Shown: positions 6,770-13,659 of the stretch, one piece after another | Numbering within the stretch: position 1 is the stretch's first letter | How the letters are laid out: every line of letters begins with the position of its first letter | From: Acidaminococcus fermentans | GTDB lineage: Bacteria; Bacillota_C; Negativicutes; Acidaminococcales; Acidaminococcaceae | NCBI GenBank assembly: GCA_004555735.1 | Contig: SFHH01000011.1 | Coordinates: 1-23,944, forward strand | Reading direction: 5' to 3' | DNA length: 23,944 nucleotides | Position numbers and translations under genes: made by a program | Notes under the pieces: generated by a model | What the model was told of the DNA's origin: nothing | The model's input: only the letters and a program-made list of their open reading frames with translations | Databases searched by the model: none

Positions 6770-8407
6770 TTAGGCTCCGAAGAACAGTTTCATGTCGTCT
6801 TCCACGTTGGTGATCCCGGCAATGCCGAAGTTCTTCACCAGCACGCTGGCCACGTTGGGGGACAGGAAGGCCGGCAGGGTGGGTCCCAGATGGATGTTCT
6901 TCACACCCAGGTACAGCAGGGCCAAGAGGACGATGACGGCTTTCTGTTCGTACCAGGCAATGTTGAAGATCAGGGGCAGTTCGTTGACGTCAGCCAGACC
7001 GAATACTTCCTTCAGTTTCAGGGCAATCAGGGCCAGGGAGTAGGAATCATTGCACTGACCGGCATCCAGTACCCGGGGAATGCCGCCGATGTCGCCCAGA
7101 TTCAGTTTATTGTATTTGTACTTGGCGCAGCCGGCGGTGAGGATCACCGTATCTTTCGGCAGAGCCTTGGCAAATTCGGTGTAGTATTCCCGGCTCTTCA
7201 TCCGGCCGTCGCAGCCAGCCATGACCACGAACTTCTTGATGGCGCCGGATTTCACCGCATCCACTACTTTGTCAGCCAGGGCAAAGACCTGTTCATGGGC
7301 AAAACCGCCAACGATGGAACCCGTTTCGATTTCAGTGGGAGCCGGGCAGGTCTTGGCCTGGGCGATCAGTTCGCTGAAGTCCTTGTGACCGTTTTCGTCC
7401 GCATCAATGTGACGGCAGCCAGGGAAGCCGGTGGCACCGGTGGTCCACAGACGGCCCTTGTAGCTGTCTTTGGGCGGAACGATGCAGTTGGTGGTCATCA
7501 GGATGGGCCCATTGAAGCTTTCGAATTCTTCCTTCTGTTTCCACCAGGCGTTGCCGTAGTTGCCGGCAAAGTTCTTGTATTTCTTGAAGAACGGATAGTA
7601 ATGGGCGGGCAGCATTTCAGAATGGGTGTATACATCCACGCCGGTGCCTTCGGTCTGATCCAGCAGCATTTCCAGGTCTTTCAAGTCATGGCCAGAGATC
7701 AGGATGCCCGGGTTCTTCCGGACACCGATGTCTACGGTGGTGATTTCCGGATTGCCGTAAGCGGTGATGTTGGCCTTGTCCAGCAGAGCCATGCCCTGTA
7801 CGCCGTATTTCCCGGTTTCCAGAGTCAGAGCCACCAGGTCATCCACGCTCTTGCTGTCGTCCAGGGTAGCAGCCAGTGCCTTCTGGATGAAAGCGTCCAC
7901 TTCTTCGTCGTCCTGGGCCAGCACATTGGCGTGCTTGCTGTAGGCAGACAGGCCTTTGAGGCCGTAGGTGATCAGTTCCCGCAGGGAACGGATATCTTCG
8001 TTTTCGGTAGCCAGGACACCAACGGTTTTAGCTTTGGCGTCGAATTCGCTTTCGCTGCCGTTCCACAGGGCGGCTTCCGGCAGGCTGGAGGTATCAGCCA
8101 GCTGGGTCAGCAGATCCGCTTTCACAGCCAGGGTTTCTTTGATCCGGGCAATGATGGATTCCCGATCGAAGTTGGCATTGGTAATGGTGGTGAACAGGTT
8201 TACGGTCACCAGATGGTTCACGCTGCGGCTGACGGATTTCCCAGCGGCCCGCAGAGCGGTGGTCACCGCGGACAGGCCTTTGGTGGCATAGATCAGCAGA
8301 TCCTGCATGGCGGCCACTTCCGGTTTCTTGCCGCAGACACCCATCACCGTGCAGCCTTTGCAGCCGGCGGTTTCTTGACACTGATAACAGAACATCTTGT
8401 TTTCCAT
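6770..8407 (-). CDS. hcp: Hybrid cluster protein (hydroxylamine reductase), 545 aa
   Basis: Hcp carries a [4Fe-4S] cluster and a hybrid Fe-S-O cluster. It is known to reduce hydroxylamine in vitro and nitric oxide in vivo, protecting anaerobes against nitrosative stress. The N-terminal cluster motif is C-x2-C-x8-C-x5-C (Cys6, 9, 18, 24), as in Desulfovibrio Hcp, with an extra Cys15. Hybrid-cluster regions are visible as GNPGILISGHD-like (KNPGILISGHDLKD), TGVDVYTHSEMLPAHYYP, TTNCIVPP, ETGSIVGGFAH, MAGCDGR, TAGCAKYKYNKL and DAGQCNDSYS. Length matches the family. I use the ATG at 8407, which has GGGGAG upstream; the open frame to 8458 is untranslated leader. It heads an operon with the Cys-rich and DUF488 genes. 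A dyad upstream suggests control by a Crp/Fnr-type regulator. Confidence 0.96.
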   Translation of the reverse strand: MENKMFCYQCQETAGCKGCTVMGVCGKKPEVAAMQDLLIYATKGLSAVTTALRAAGKSVSRSVNHLVTVNLFTTITNANFDRESIIARIKETLAVKADLLTQLADTSSLPEAALWNGSESEFDAKAKTVGVLATENEDIRSLRELITYGLKGLSAYSKHANVLAQDDEEVDAFIQKALAATLDDSKSVDDLVALTLETGKYGVQGMALLDKANITAYGNPEITTVDIGVRKNPGILISGHDLKDLEMLLDQTEGTGVDVYTHSEMLPAHYYPFFKKYKNFAGNYGNAWWKQKEEFESFNGPILMTTNCIVPPKDSYKGRLWTTGATGFPGCRHIDADENGHKDFSELIAQAKTCPAPTEIETGSIVGGFAHEQVFALADKVVDAVKSGAIKKFVVMAGCDGRMKSREYYTEFAKALPKDTVILTAGCAKYKYNKLNLGDIGGIPRVLDAGQCNDSYSLALIALKLKEVFGLADVNELPLIFNIAWYEQKAVIVLLALLYLGVKNIHLGPTLPAFLSPNVASVLVKNFGIAGITNVEDDMKLFFGA

Positions 8408-8469
8408 TTGTATAACTCCCCTTTTCTGATTCAAACTCTCGCAGGTTATTTTCTTCACTCGATGGCTCT

Positions 8470-8511
8470 ATTATAGTCCGGTACAGAAAAACAATCCGTT
8501 GTTTGAACAAC
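8470..8511 (-). promoter_or_regulatory. hcp promoter with Crp/Fnr-type dyad
   Basis: A perfect TATAAT box (8470-8475, minus strand) has no good -35 hexamer. Instead a perfect dyad, GTTGTT, two bases, AACAAC, lies at 8498-8511. Its centre is 41.5 bases upstream of the predicted start near 8463, the class II position for activators of the Crp/Fnr family. NO-responsive members such as HcpR or Dnr often control hcp. The regulator is not in the window. Confidence 0.6.
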
Positions 8512-8527
8512 ATACTTAAAAATATTT

Positions 8528-8544
8528 GTCTCGAGTCTCGAGAC
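8528..8544. repeat. AGTCTCG heptamer repeat, locus 1
   Basis: GTCTCGAGTCTCGAGAC is about 2.5 copies of a 7-bp unit and also a perfect inverted repeat. On the minus strand it follows the ZIP gene and is followed by AAATATTTTT, so it may double as that gene's terminator. The same unit recurs at 15376 and 23773. Confidence 0.75.
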
Positions 8545-8569
8545 CAGTATAAGCAAAGTGCTCTGCGCC

Positions 8570-9355
8570 TTACCCCAGCGCCACATCCAGGGTCATCATC
8601 ACAGTGAACCCCAAAGCGAAGGTGAGGACGCCGATGTTGGAATGTTCTCCTTCGGACATCTCCGGGATCATTTCCTCCACCACCACATAGAGCATGGCGC
8701 CCGCAGCAAAGCTGAGGAAATAGGGCAGCAGATGCCCGATGATGCTGGAGGCCAGGATGGTCCCCAAGGCCGCAAAAGGCTCGACAATACCGGAGAGCAC
8801 CCCGCCGGCAAAGGCCTTGTGCCGGTTCATCCCCGCCGCCTTAAGGGGCAGGGAAATGATGGCCCCTTCCGGGAAATTCTGGATTGCGATCCCCAGGGAC
8901 AGGGCCAGGGCACTGCCCAGGGAAATGGAGCCCGGATCCGTGACGAACCCTGCGTAGATCATCCCTACCGCCATCCCTTCCGGGATGTTGTGGAGGGTCA
9001 CCGCCAGCAGCATCATGGTGGTCCGGCCCAGATGGCTCCGAGGACCTTCCGGTTCATCGGTATTCATGTGGAGATGGGGGATCGCCACATCCAACAGCAA
9101 CAGGAACAGGATCCCCGCCCAGAACCCCACAACAGCCGGCACAAAGGCAAAATGCCCCAGGGCTGCACTTTCTTCCAGGGCCGGGATCAACAGGCTCCAG
9201 ATGGACGCGGCCACCATGACCCCGGCGGCAAAGCCGGTGAGTCCCCGCTGGACATTCCGGTGGAGCTGTTCTTTCATGAAATAGACGCAGCCAGCTCCCA
9301 GGCTGGTCCCGGCAAAGGGGATCAGGATTCCCTGCCATACCTCTGCACTGATCAA
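8570..9355 (-). CDS. ZIP family divalent metal transporter (ZupT/GufA-like), 261 aa
   Basis: This is an inner-membrane zinc/iron uptake protein of the ZIP family. It has about eight hydrophobic segments, the metal-binding helix motifs HNIPEG (TM4) and NFPEGA (TM5), and EEMIPE near TM7. A variable loop with HLHMN lies in the cytoplasmic region. The start is TTG at 9355, chosen because a full AGGAGGTGA ribosome site lies eight bases upstream. It follows the secreted-protein gene by 34 bases, with a hairpin between them, and probably is the last gene of the udp-deoB operon. Which metal it carries is not visible from sequence. Confidence 0.9.
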   Translation of the reverse strand: MISAEVWQGILIPFAGTSLGAGCVYFMKEQLHRNVQRGLTGFAAGVMVAASIWSLLIPALEESAALGHFAFVPAVVGFWAGILFLLLLDVAIPHLHMNTDEPEGPRSHLGRTTMMLLAVTLHNIPEGMAVGMIYAGFVTDPGSISLGSALALSLGIAIQNFPEGAIISLPLKAAGMNRHKAFAGGVLSGIVEPFAALGTILASSIIGHLLPYFLSFAAGAMLYVVVEEMIPEMSEGEHSNIGVLTFALGFTVMMTLDVALG

Positions 9356-9374
9356 TGGGTCACCTCCTTTTTAG

Positions 9375-9392
9375 TGAGTCCCAAAGGACTCA
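9375..9392 (-). repeat. Stem-loop between secreted-protein and ZIP genes
   Basis: TGAGTCC and GGACTCA form a perfect 7-bp stem around a four-base loop. The stem contains the stop codon of the upstream gene and lies just ahead of the ZIP ribosome site. There is no T run, so a role in mRNA processing or translation is more likely than termination. Confidence 0.45.
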
Positions 9393-10001
9393 AATGAGCT
9401 CCTTCCCCTCCATGGTCATGGCCAGGTTGCTGAGAGCGTACTGGATTTCCTTTTCCGGATGGACCGCCAGGGCCACATCGGTGGTTTCCACCTTCCGGAG
9501 CTTCTTCTTCATGTATTTTCCCGTATCTTTCCGGTACAGGTACATGTCCGCCCCGGAGATCACCCGCAGCAGGGTATCCGGCCCGTCATCATCCCAGCCG
9601 CCGTGGAACAGAGGCTGGATGTAGAATTCATCCATGGCCCGGACCACCAGGATCCCCACCACATCGGCGCCGGTCCGGTCCGCAATCTTGTCCATCACTT
9701 CTTTTTCGATGGGGTACCCGTCCCCGCCGAACTGATCCAATACCGCACCGGCCCCTTCCGCCGCCTGGGGATCGGGCAGGAAGGCGAACTGGGCACGGGG
9801 ATAGGCTTGGCGCACCTGGCGCTTCCAGACTTCCTTCATGGAAGCCGTGGCCTCTCCCGTATGGTCATAGACCACAAAGGCGATGTTTTTCCGGGCTAGA
9901 GGGTCCGTCCCCGCCGTCTCCGCCGCTTCTGCCGGCACCAGCAGGAACATTCCTCCCAGAGCAAAACACAGGGTCAGCAGCAGCCTTTTCAGCATTTTCA
10001 T
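9390..10001 (-). CDS. Secreted protein of unknown function, 203 aa
   Basis: I do not recognise the family. The product has a clear signal peptide: MKMLKRLLLTL, a hydrophobic stretch, and a likely cleavage after AEA near residue 26. The mature part is soluble-looking, with alternating strands and helices. Notable segments are NIAFVVYDHTGEA, TGADVVGILVVRAMDEFYIQPLF, and a basic stretch with KYMKKKLRKVETTDV. It may be periplasmic. The ATG at 10001 has AGGAGG nine bases upstream and is one base past the deoB stop (TGAAATG), so the two genes are coupled. Why a secreted protein belongs to a nucleoside-degradation operon is unclear. Confidence 0.75.
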   Translation of the reverse strand: MKMLKRLLLTLCFALGGMFLLVPAEAAETAGTDPLARKNIAFVVYDHTGEATASMKEVWKRQVRQAYPRAQFAFLPDPQAAEGAGAVLDQFGGDGYPIEKEVMDKIADRTGADVVGILVVRAMDEFYIQPLFHGGWDDDGPDTLLRVISGADMYLYRKDTGKYMKKKLRKVETTDVALAVHPEKEIQYALSNLAMTMEGKELI

Positions 10002-10002
10002 T

Positions 10003-11223
10003 TCAATACACCTCCTGGGCTTTTCCACGGGCCAGTTCCAGTCCCAGATGCCGGGCCAGGATCTGTCCCCCATCACTATAGGTATCCATGGGTTTCAGGG
10101 CTCCCGGTCTGACCCCCGGTCCGAAGAACAGCATAGGAACATGTTCTCTCGTATGGTCCGACCCTTTCCAAGTCGGATCACAGCCATGGTCCGCGGTGAT
10201 CAGCACCAGATCTCCGGGCTGAAGCCGGGCCGCCAGTTCCGGCAGCCGCCGGTCGATGGTCATGAGCCCTTCTCCGTAGCCTCTTACATCCCGCCGATGG
10301 CCATAGGTAGAATCGAAATCCACGAAATTGGTGAAGATCAGGCTCCCGTCCCCGGCTGCTTCCAGGGCCTCCAGGGTAGCATCAAAGAGTGCATCCAGCC
10401 CGGTGGCATGCCAGGCCCGGGTGATGCCCCGATGGGCGAAGATATCCGCGATTTTCCCCACCGCATAGACACCCCCAGCCTTTTCATACACCGCATCCAC
10501 CAGGGTCTTTTCTGGGGCAGGCACCGCATAGTCGTGCCGATTGCCGGTACGGGTGAATTCCCCAGCTTTTTCTCCCACAAAGGGACGGGCGATGACCCGG
10601 GCGATATGGTAGGGCTGGACCAGCTTGTAGGCGATTTCACAAAGTTTGTATAGTTTTTCCAGGCCAAAGGTCTTTTCATGGGCGGCGATTTGGAGCACCG
10701 AATCCGCGGAGGTATACACAATGGGCTTGCCGGTGCGCATGTGTTCCTCCCCCAGTTCCTGGATGATCACCGTACCGGAGGCATGCTTTTCTCCCAGCAC
10801 TCCGGGGAGATGGCCTTCCCGGATCAGCCCGTCGATGATCTCCTGGGGAAAACAGTGGGGTTTGTCTGGGAAATAGCCCCAGTCGAACATCACTGGCACA
10901 CCGGTCAGTTCCCAGTGGCCGCTGAGGGTGTCCTTGCCGCTGCTGACTTCCCGGGCATAGGTGTAGGCCCCCTCCAGAGGCTCCGGTGCCCCGATGGAAA
11001 AGTCCAGTTTCTGTCCAGTGCTCATTCCGTGGGCCAGCTCTAGCCCGTACCGGGCCAGATGGGGCAATGCCAGTAGCGGAGCGGACGGATCTTTGGCCCG
11101 TTCTTGGCCGAACCAGCAGGCAATGTGCCCCAGGGTATCCGCCCCCTGATCTCCAAAACGGCCGGCATCTTCCGCGCCGCCGATGCCAAAAGAATCCATC
11201 ATCAGGATGATGCTGCGTTTCAT
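10003..11223 (-). CDS. deoB: Phosphopentomutase, 406 aa
   Basis: DeoB converts (deoxy)ribose 1-phosphate to the 5-phosphate in nucleoside salvage. It belongs to the alkaline-phosphatase superfamily with two manganese ions. Metal and active-site motifs are visible: MMDSFGIGG at the N-terminus, ADTLGHIA, KDTLSGHWE with the phosphorylated Thr, NFVDFDSTYGHRRD, and ITADHGCDPTWKGSDHTREHVP. Length is typical. The ATG at 11223 has GGGAGGG upstream and overlaps the udp stop by four bases (ATGA). It directly uses the ribose 1-phosphate made by the upstream phosphorylase. Confidence 0.97.
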   Translation of the reverse strand: MKRSIILMMDSFGIGGAEDAGRFGDQGADTLGHIACWFGQERAKDPSAPLLALPHLARYGLELAHGMSTGQKLDFSIGAPEPLEGAYTYAREVSSGKDTLSGHWELTGVPVMFDWGYFPDKPHCFPQEIIDGLIREGHLPGVLGEKHASGTVIIQELGEEHMRTGKPIVYTSADSVLQIAAHEKTFGLEKLYKLCEIAYKLVQPYHIARVIARPFVGEKAGEFTRTGNRHDYAVPAPEKTLVDAVYEKAGGVYAVGKIADIFAHRGITRAWHATGLDALFDATLEALEAAGDGSLIFTNFVDFDSTYGHRRDVRGYGEGLMTIDRRLPELAARLQPGDLVLITADHGCDPTWKGSDHTREHVPMLFFGPGVRPGALKPMDTYSDGGQILARHLGLELARGKAQEVY

Positions 11224-12020
11224 TTCTTTCCCTCCCTTGCCAATAATTCATTCAATGCCCGGCGGACAATGGTCTGGAACCGGTTCTCCGCCAGCCGGTA
11301 GATTTCCGGCGAGGCAATGCTTTCACTTTCCGTCCGCTTGGCCACCACCCCGCACAGGCTGGCCGCCCTTACTCCCAAAGCCTGGGACGTGACGAACACC
11401 GTGGCCGTTTCCATTTCATAATTGGTGACTCCCAGCTGCTGCCATTCCTTCATACTGCCCTGGAACCGGCGGAGCACGTAACCGGTGAAGCTGTCATACC
11501 GCTCCTGACCGGGCCAGAAAGTATCGGAGCTGCAGCAGATGCCCACTTGGTGAGGGACATTTTCTACCAAAGCTGCATAGGCCAGCAGCTGGGTCAGTTC
11601 GAAATCTGCCACCGCTGGGAATTCCAGAGGAGCATAGTGGGTACTGGTACCTTCCAGCCGGACCGCCGCCTTGATGATCACCACATCCCCCAGTTCCAAT
11701 CCTTCCTGGATAGAACCCGTAGTGCCCACCCGGATCACCCGTTTGATGCCCAAGCGAGCCAGTTCTTCCAGGCAGATGGCGGTAGAAGGACCGCCCATAC
11801 CGGTGGAACAGACCAATACAGGCTGGTTCTGGACCTGTGTCAGGCAGCTGGTGTATTCCCGGTGGCTGGTGAGATCCACCGTAGGACCCATGGCTTCTGC
11901 TAGGGACCGGACCCGTCCTGGATCTCCCGGCAGCAGGGCTGTATCAGCCCCCATCAGCCGTTCCCGGGACAGCTGGGTGTGGTACATGACTTCATGGGGT
12001 TCCGCATAATGATGATCCAT
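11220..12020 (-). CDS. udp: Uridine phosphorylase, 266 aa
   Basis: This enzyme splits uridine with phosphate into uracil and ribose 1-phosphate. It aligns closely with E. coli Udp through LLPGDPGRV (phosphate binding), SHREYTSC, CSTGMGGPSTAI, RVGTTGSIQ, LEFPAVADFE, SSDTFWPGQERYD, FQGSMKEWQ and NYEMETAT. The insertion with the PGQERYD segment is typical of uridine rather than purine phosphorylases. The ATG at 12020 has GGAAGTG upstream. It is the first gene of an operon with deoB, a secreted protein and a ZIP transporter, under a good promoter at 12059-12088. Confidence 0.95.
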   Translation of the reverse strand: MDHHYAEPHEVMYHTQLSRERLMGADTALLPGDPGRVRSLAEAMGPTVDLTSHREYTSCLTQVQNQPVLVCSTGMGGPSTAICLEELARLGIKRVIRVGTTGSIQEGLELGDVVIIKAAVRLEGTSTHYAPLEFPAVADFELTQLLAYAALVENVPHQVGICCSSDTFWPGQERYDSFTGYVLRRFQGSMKEWQQLGVTNYEMETATVFVTSQALGVRAASLCGVVAKRTESESIASPEIYRLAENRFQTIVRRALNELLAREGKK

Positions 12021-12058
12021 GGTATCACTTCCTTGGTTGACTTTTGCGCTTTTCCTTT

Positions 12059-12088
12059 ATTATACGAAAGAGCGGGACCCCTGTTCAA
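12059..12088 (-). promoter_or_regulatory. Promoter of the udp-deoB operon
   Basis: On the minus strand TTGAAC (12083-12088), an 18-base spacer and TATAAT (12059-12064) form a good sigma-A-type promoter. The hairpin arms GAGCGGGACC and GGTCTCGCTC (12070-12098) enclose the -35, so the HD-gene terminator and the udp promoter may overlap. Confidence 0.7.
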
Positions 12089-12114
12089 GGTCTCGCTCCC
12101 CCATTTTTCTACTC

Positions 12115-12705
12115 TTAGGCTTTTCCTTCTTCTTTTTCCATGGTTTCCCGCACGGATCCTTCGCAGGACCGCATGGCCAGGATGCTTTGTTCAAAGAGTT
12201 TATTCAGATCCCAGCCCAGCAGGTCCGCCCCCTGTTGGATCACATCCCGGCTGCAGCCGGCCGCAAAGTGCTTGTCCTTGAACTTTTTCTTCAGGGATTT
12301 CACTTCCATATCCTGGACACTTTTGCTGGGCCGCATGAGAGCCGCCGCTCCGATGAGTCCGGACAGTTCATCCACCGCATAGAGGACTTTTTCCATTTCC
12401 TCTTGGGGTTCCACATCGCTGCACCGAGGCCAGCCGTGACTGGCCACCGCATGGATCAGCCGCTCGTCCCAGCCTTTTTCCTTCAGGATCTCTGCTTCCT
12501 TCCGGCAGTGCTGTTCTGGATACTTTTCAAAATCCAAATCATGGAGCAGACCCACCATACCCCAAAAATCTTCTTCTTCTCCATAGCCCAGTTCCCGGGC
12601 AAAATACCGCAGGCAGCCTTCCACTGTCAGCCCATGCTGGAGATGGAAGGGTTCCTGATTGTATTCCTTCAACAGATTCCATGCTTCTTCTCTGGTATTT
12701 GGCAT
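12115..12705 (-). CDS. HD-domain metal-dependent phosphohydrolase, 196 aa
   Basis: The product shows the HD superfamily metal ligands: His24 in LQHGLTVEG, the His55-Asp56 pair in GLLHDLDFE, His90 in HAVASHGWP and Asp112 in YAVDELSGL. Such proteins hydrolyse phosphate esters, often of nucleotides. The ATG at 12705 has AAGGAG about ten bases upstream; the longer open frame to 12801 crosses the promoter and is not used. It is a single-gene unit between a divergent ECF gene and the udp operon. The substrate is unknown; the nearby nucleoside genes may be coincidental. Confidence 0.82.
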   Translation of the reverse strand: MPNTREEAWNLLKEYNQEPFHLQHGLTVEGCLRYFARELGYGEEEDFWGMVGLLHDLDFEKYPEQHCRKEAEILKEKGWDERLIHAVASHGWPRCSDVEPQEEMEKVLYAVDELSGLIGAAALMRPSKSVQDMEVKSLKKKFKDKHFAAGCSRDVIQQGADLLGWDLNKLFEQSILAMRSCEGSVRETMEKEEGKA

Positions 12706-12736
12706 TTCCTGTCTCTCCTTCCGTGTCATTATCCCT

Positions 12737-12745
12737 AGTATACCA
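12737..12745 (-). promoter_or_regulatory. Extended -10 promoter of the HD gene
   Basis: The minus strand reads TGGTATACT, an extended -10 element (TGn plus TATACT), 32 bases before the ATG at 12705. I see no good -35 box. Confidence 0.45.
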
Positions 12746-12819
12746 CAGTACATTCCCCATAGGGAAACAAAAATCTCGAAAGAAGCACATTTTTTGCACA
12801 AAATCGTTCAAACTGTGTA

Positions 12820-12848
12820 TTTCCATCCCTCGGTTCCCCCACTATAAT
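12820..12848 (+). promoter_or_regulatory. Promoter of the ECF S-component gene
   Basis: TTTCCA (12820-12825), 17 bases and a perfect TATAAT (12843-12848) precede the start codon by 25 bases. No riboswitch or operator is visible in the short leader. Confidence 0.55.
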
Positions 12849-12873
12849 AGAGGTCTGTAAGGAGTTGATACCC

Positions 12874-13440
12874 ATGCAGGAACAACAAATCAAAAAACTG
12901 ACCTTGGCAGGGATGTTCGCCGCCCTGGCCTTCGCCTGCTTTTCCTATCTCCGGATCGAAATCCCCATGGGGCTGGGGCTCACTGGGAAAATCTATGTAG
13001 GCCACGCCTTCATCCTGCTCTCTGCCCTGGTACTGGGGGCGAAATATGGAGCCCTTTCCGGTGCCATCGGCCTGGCTCTGGCAGATCTGCTGGCCGGCTA
13101 CACCACCTCTGCGCCGCCGACCTTCCTGGCCAAGTTCCTCCTGGGCTGGTCCACCGCCTGGGCTGCCCAGCATCTGTGCTGCCTGGACCAGCAAACAGAA
13201 GACAAAGCCCGGCTCCGGGGCGCGTCCCTGGCTGCTATTTTCGGATCCGTGGTCAACGTGGTCACTGAACCCCTGATCCGGTTCAGCTTCAAATTCTTCA
13301 TCCTGGGGATGCCCCAGCAGATTGCCTATGTAAGCGCCGTGAACTGTGCCGTAAGCATGGCTGTGAGCAATGTGGTGTCCGTGGTGCTGACGGTGGTGTT
13401 GTACAAGGTGATGGAGAAAAACATAGGGGCTGTTGCCTGA
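12874..13440 (+). CDS. ECF transporter S component, 188 aa
   Basis: This is a small, very hydrophobic protein with about six membrane segments. It has the N-terminal KKLTLAGMFAALAFA pattern typical of S components that dock on the EcfT scaffold (Ala-rich helix 1). The segments VGHAFILLSALVLGAKYGALSGAIGLALADLLAGY and APPTFLAKFLLGW are of the type found in the PF07155 group of S components. Members carry vitamins such as riboflavin, but specificity is poorly predictable. The start is the ATG at 12874 with AAGGAG upstream; an upstream in-frame TTG at 12865 lies too near the ribosome site. It is a lone gene without an ECF module or FMN riboswitch. Vitamin uptake is likely, the ligand unknown. Confidence 0.8.
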   Translation: MQEQQIKKLTLAGMFAALAFACFSYLRIEIPMGLGLTGKIYVGHAFILLSALVLGAKYGALSGAIGLALADLLAGYTTSAPPTFLAKFLLGWSTAWAAQHLCCLDQQTEDKARLRGASLAAIFGSVVNVVTEPLIRFSFKFFILGMPQQIAYVSAVNCAVSMAVSNVVSVVLTVVLYKVMEKNIGAVA

Positions 13441-13451
13441 GCAACATTCCC

Positions 13452-13588
13452 TGTCATACGTCATACGCCGATGGAAGCCAGCTCCGCTGGCTCCAAATTT
13501 ATGAAAATCATTTGAATCCTGTAACAGGTTTCTAGATTTCAAAATCAATTTATAAAAATTGATTTCCAAAAGCTTATGACGTATGACA
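13452..13588. mobile_element. 137-bp MITE-like element with 14-bp inverted ends
   Basis: TGTCATACGTCATA (13452-13465) is repeated as an exact reverse complement at 13575-13588. Inside are a perfect 7-bp hairpin (AGCCAGC/GCTGGCT, 13476-13492), CCTGT-A-ACAGG (13518-13528), and an AT-rich 10-bp stem (AAATCAATTT, 13542-13551, with AAATTGATTT, 13556-13565). It contains no gene and sits between convergent genes. Both ends are made of 7-bp units. No target duplication is obvious. Whether it moves is unknown. Confidence 0.55.
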
Positions 13589-13608
13589 TCTGACCTATGA
13601 CCTATGAC
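13575..13608 (+). repeat. TATGACN heptamer tandem repeat, five copies
   Basis: Five TATGAC-like units follow each other with a strict 7-bp period (TATGACg, TATGACa, TCTGACc, TATGACc, TATGAC). Two inverted copies (GTCATAc) lie at 13453-13466. The array abuts the rny terminator. Confidence 0.8.
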
Positions 13609-13657
13609 AAAAGGGTTGTTGCACATGTGAATAACCACACACGTGCAACAACCCTTT
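13609..13657. terminator. Bidirectional terminator after rny and the ECF gene
   Basis: A 21-bp stem with one mismatch runs from 13609 to 13657 (AAAAGGGTTGTTGCAC and its complement, loop AATAACCA). A and T runs flank it on both strands. It begins three bases past the rny stop and also faces the convergent ECF gene. Confidence 0.88.
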
Positions 13658-13659
13658 TA

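Noticed and set aside
6416..8476. Plus-strand open frame of 686 codons opposite hcp
   Set aside because: It mirrors hcp on the other strand. The translation is low-complexity, rich in Gly, Gln, Phe and Val, and crosses two genes and a promoter.
13428..13444. Terminator formed by GTTGC-CTGA-GCAAC at the end of the ECF gene
   Set aside because: The stem is only five pairs and no T run follows. The strong hairpin at 13609-13657 is a better terminator.
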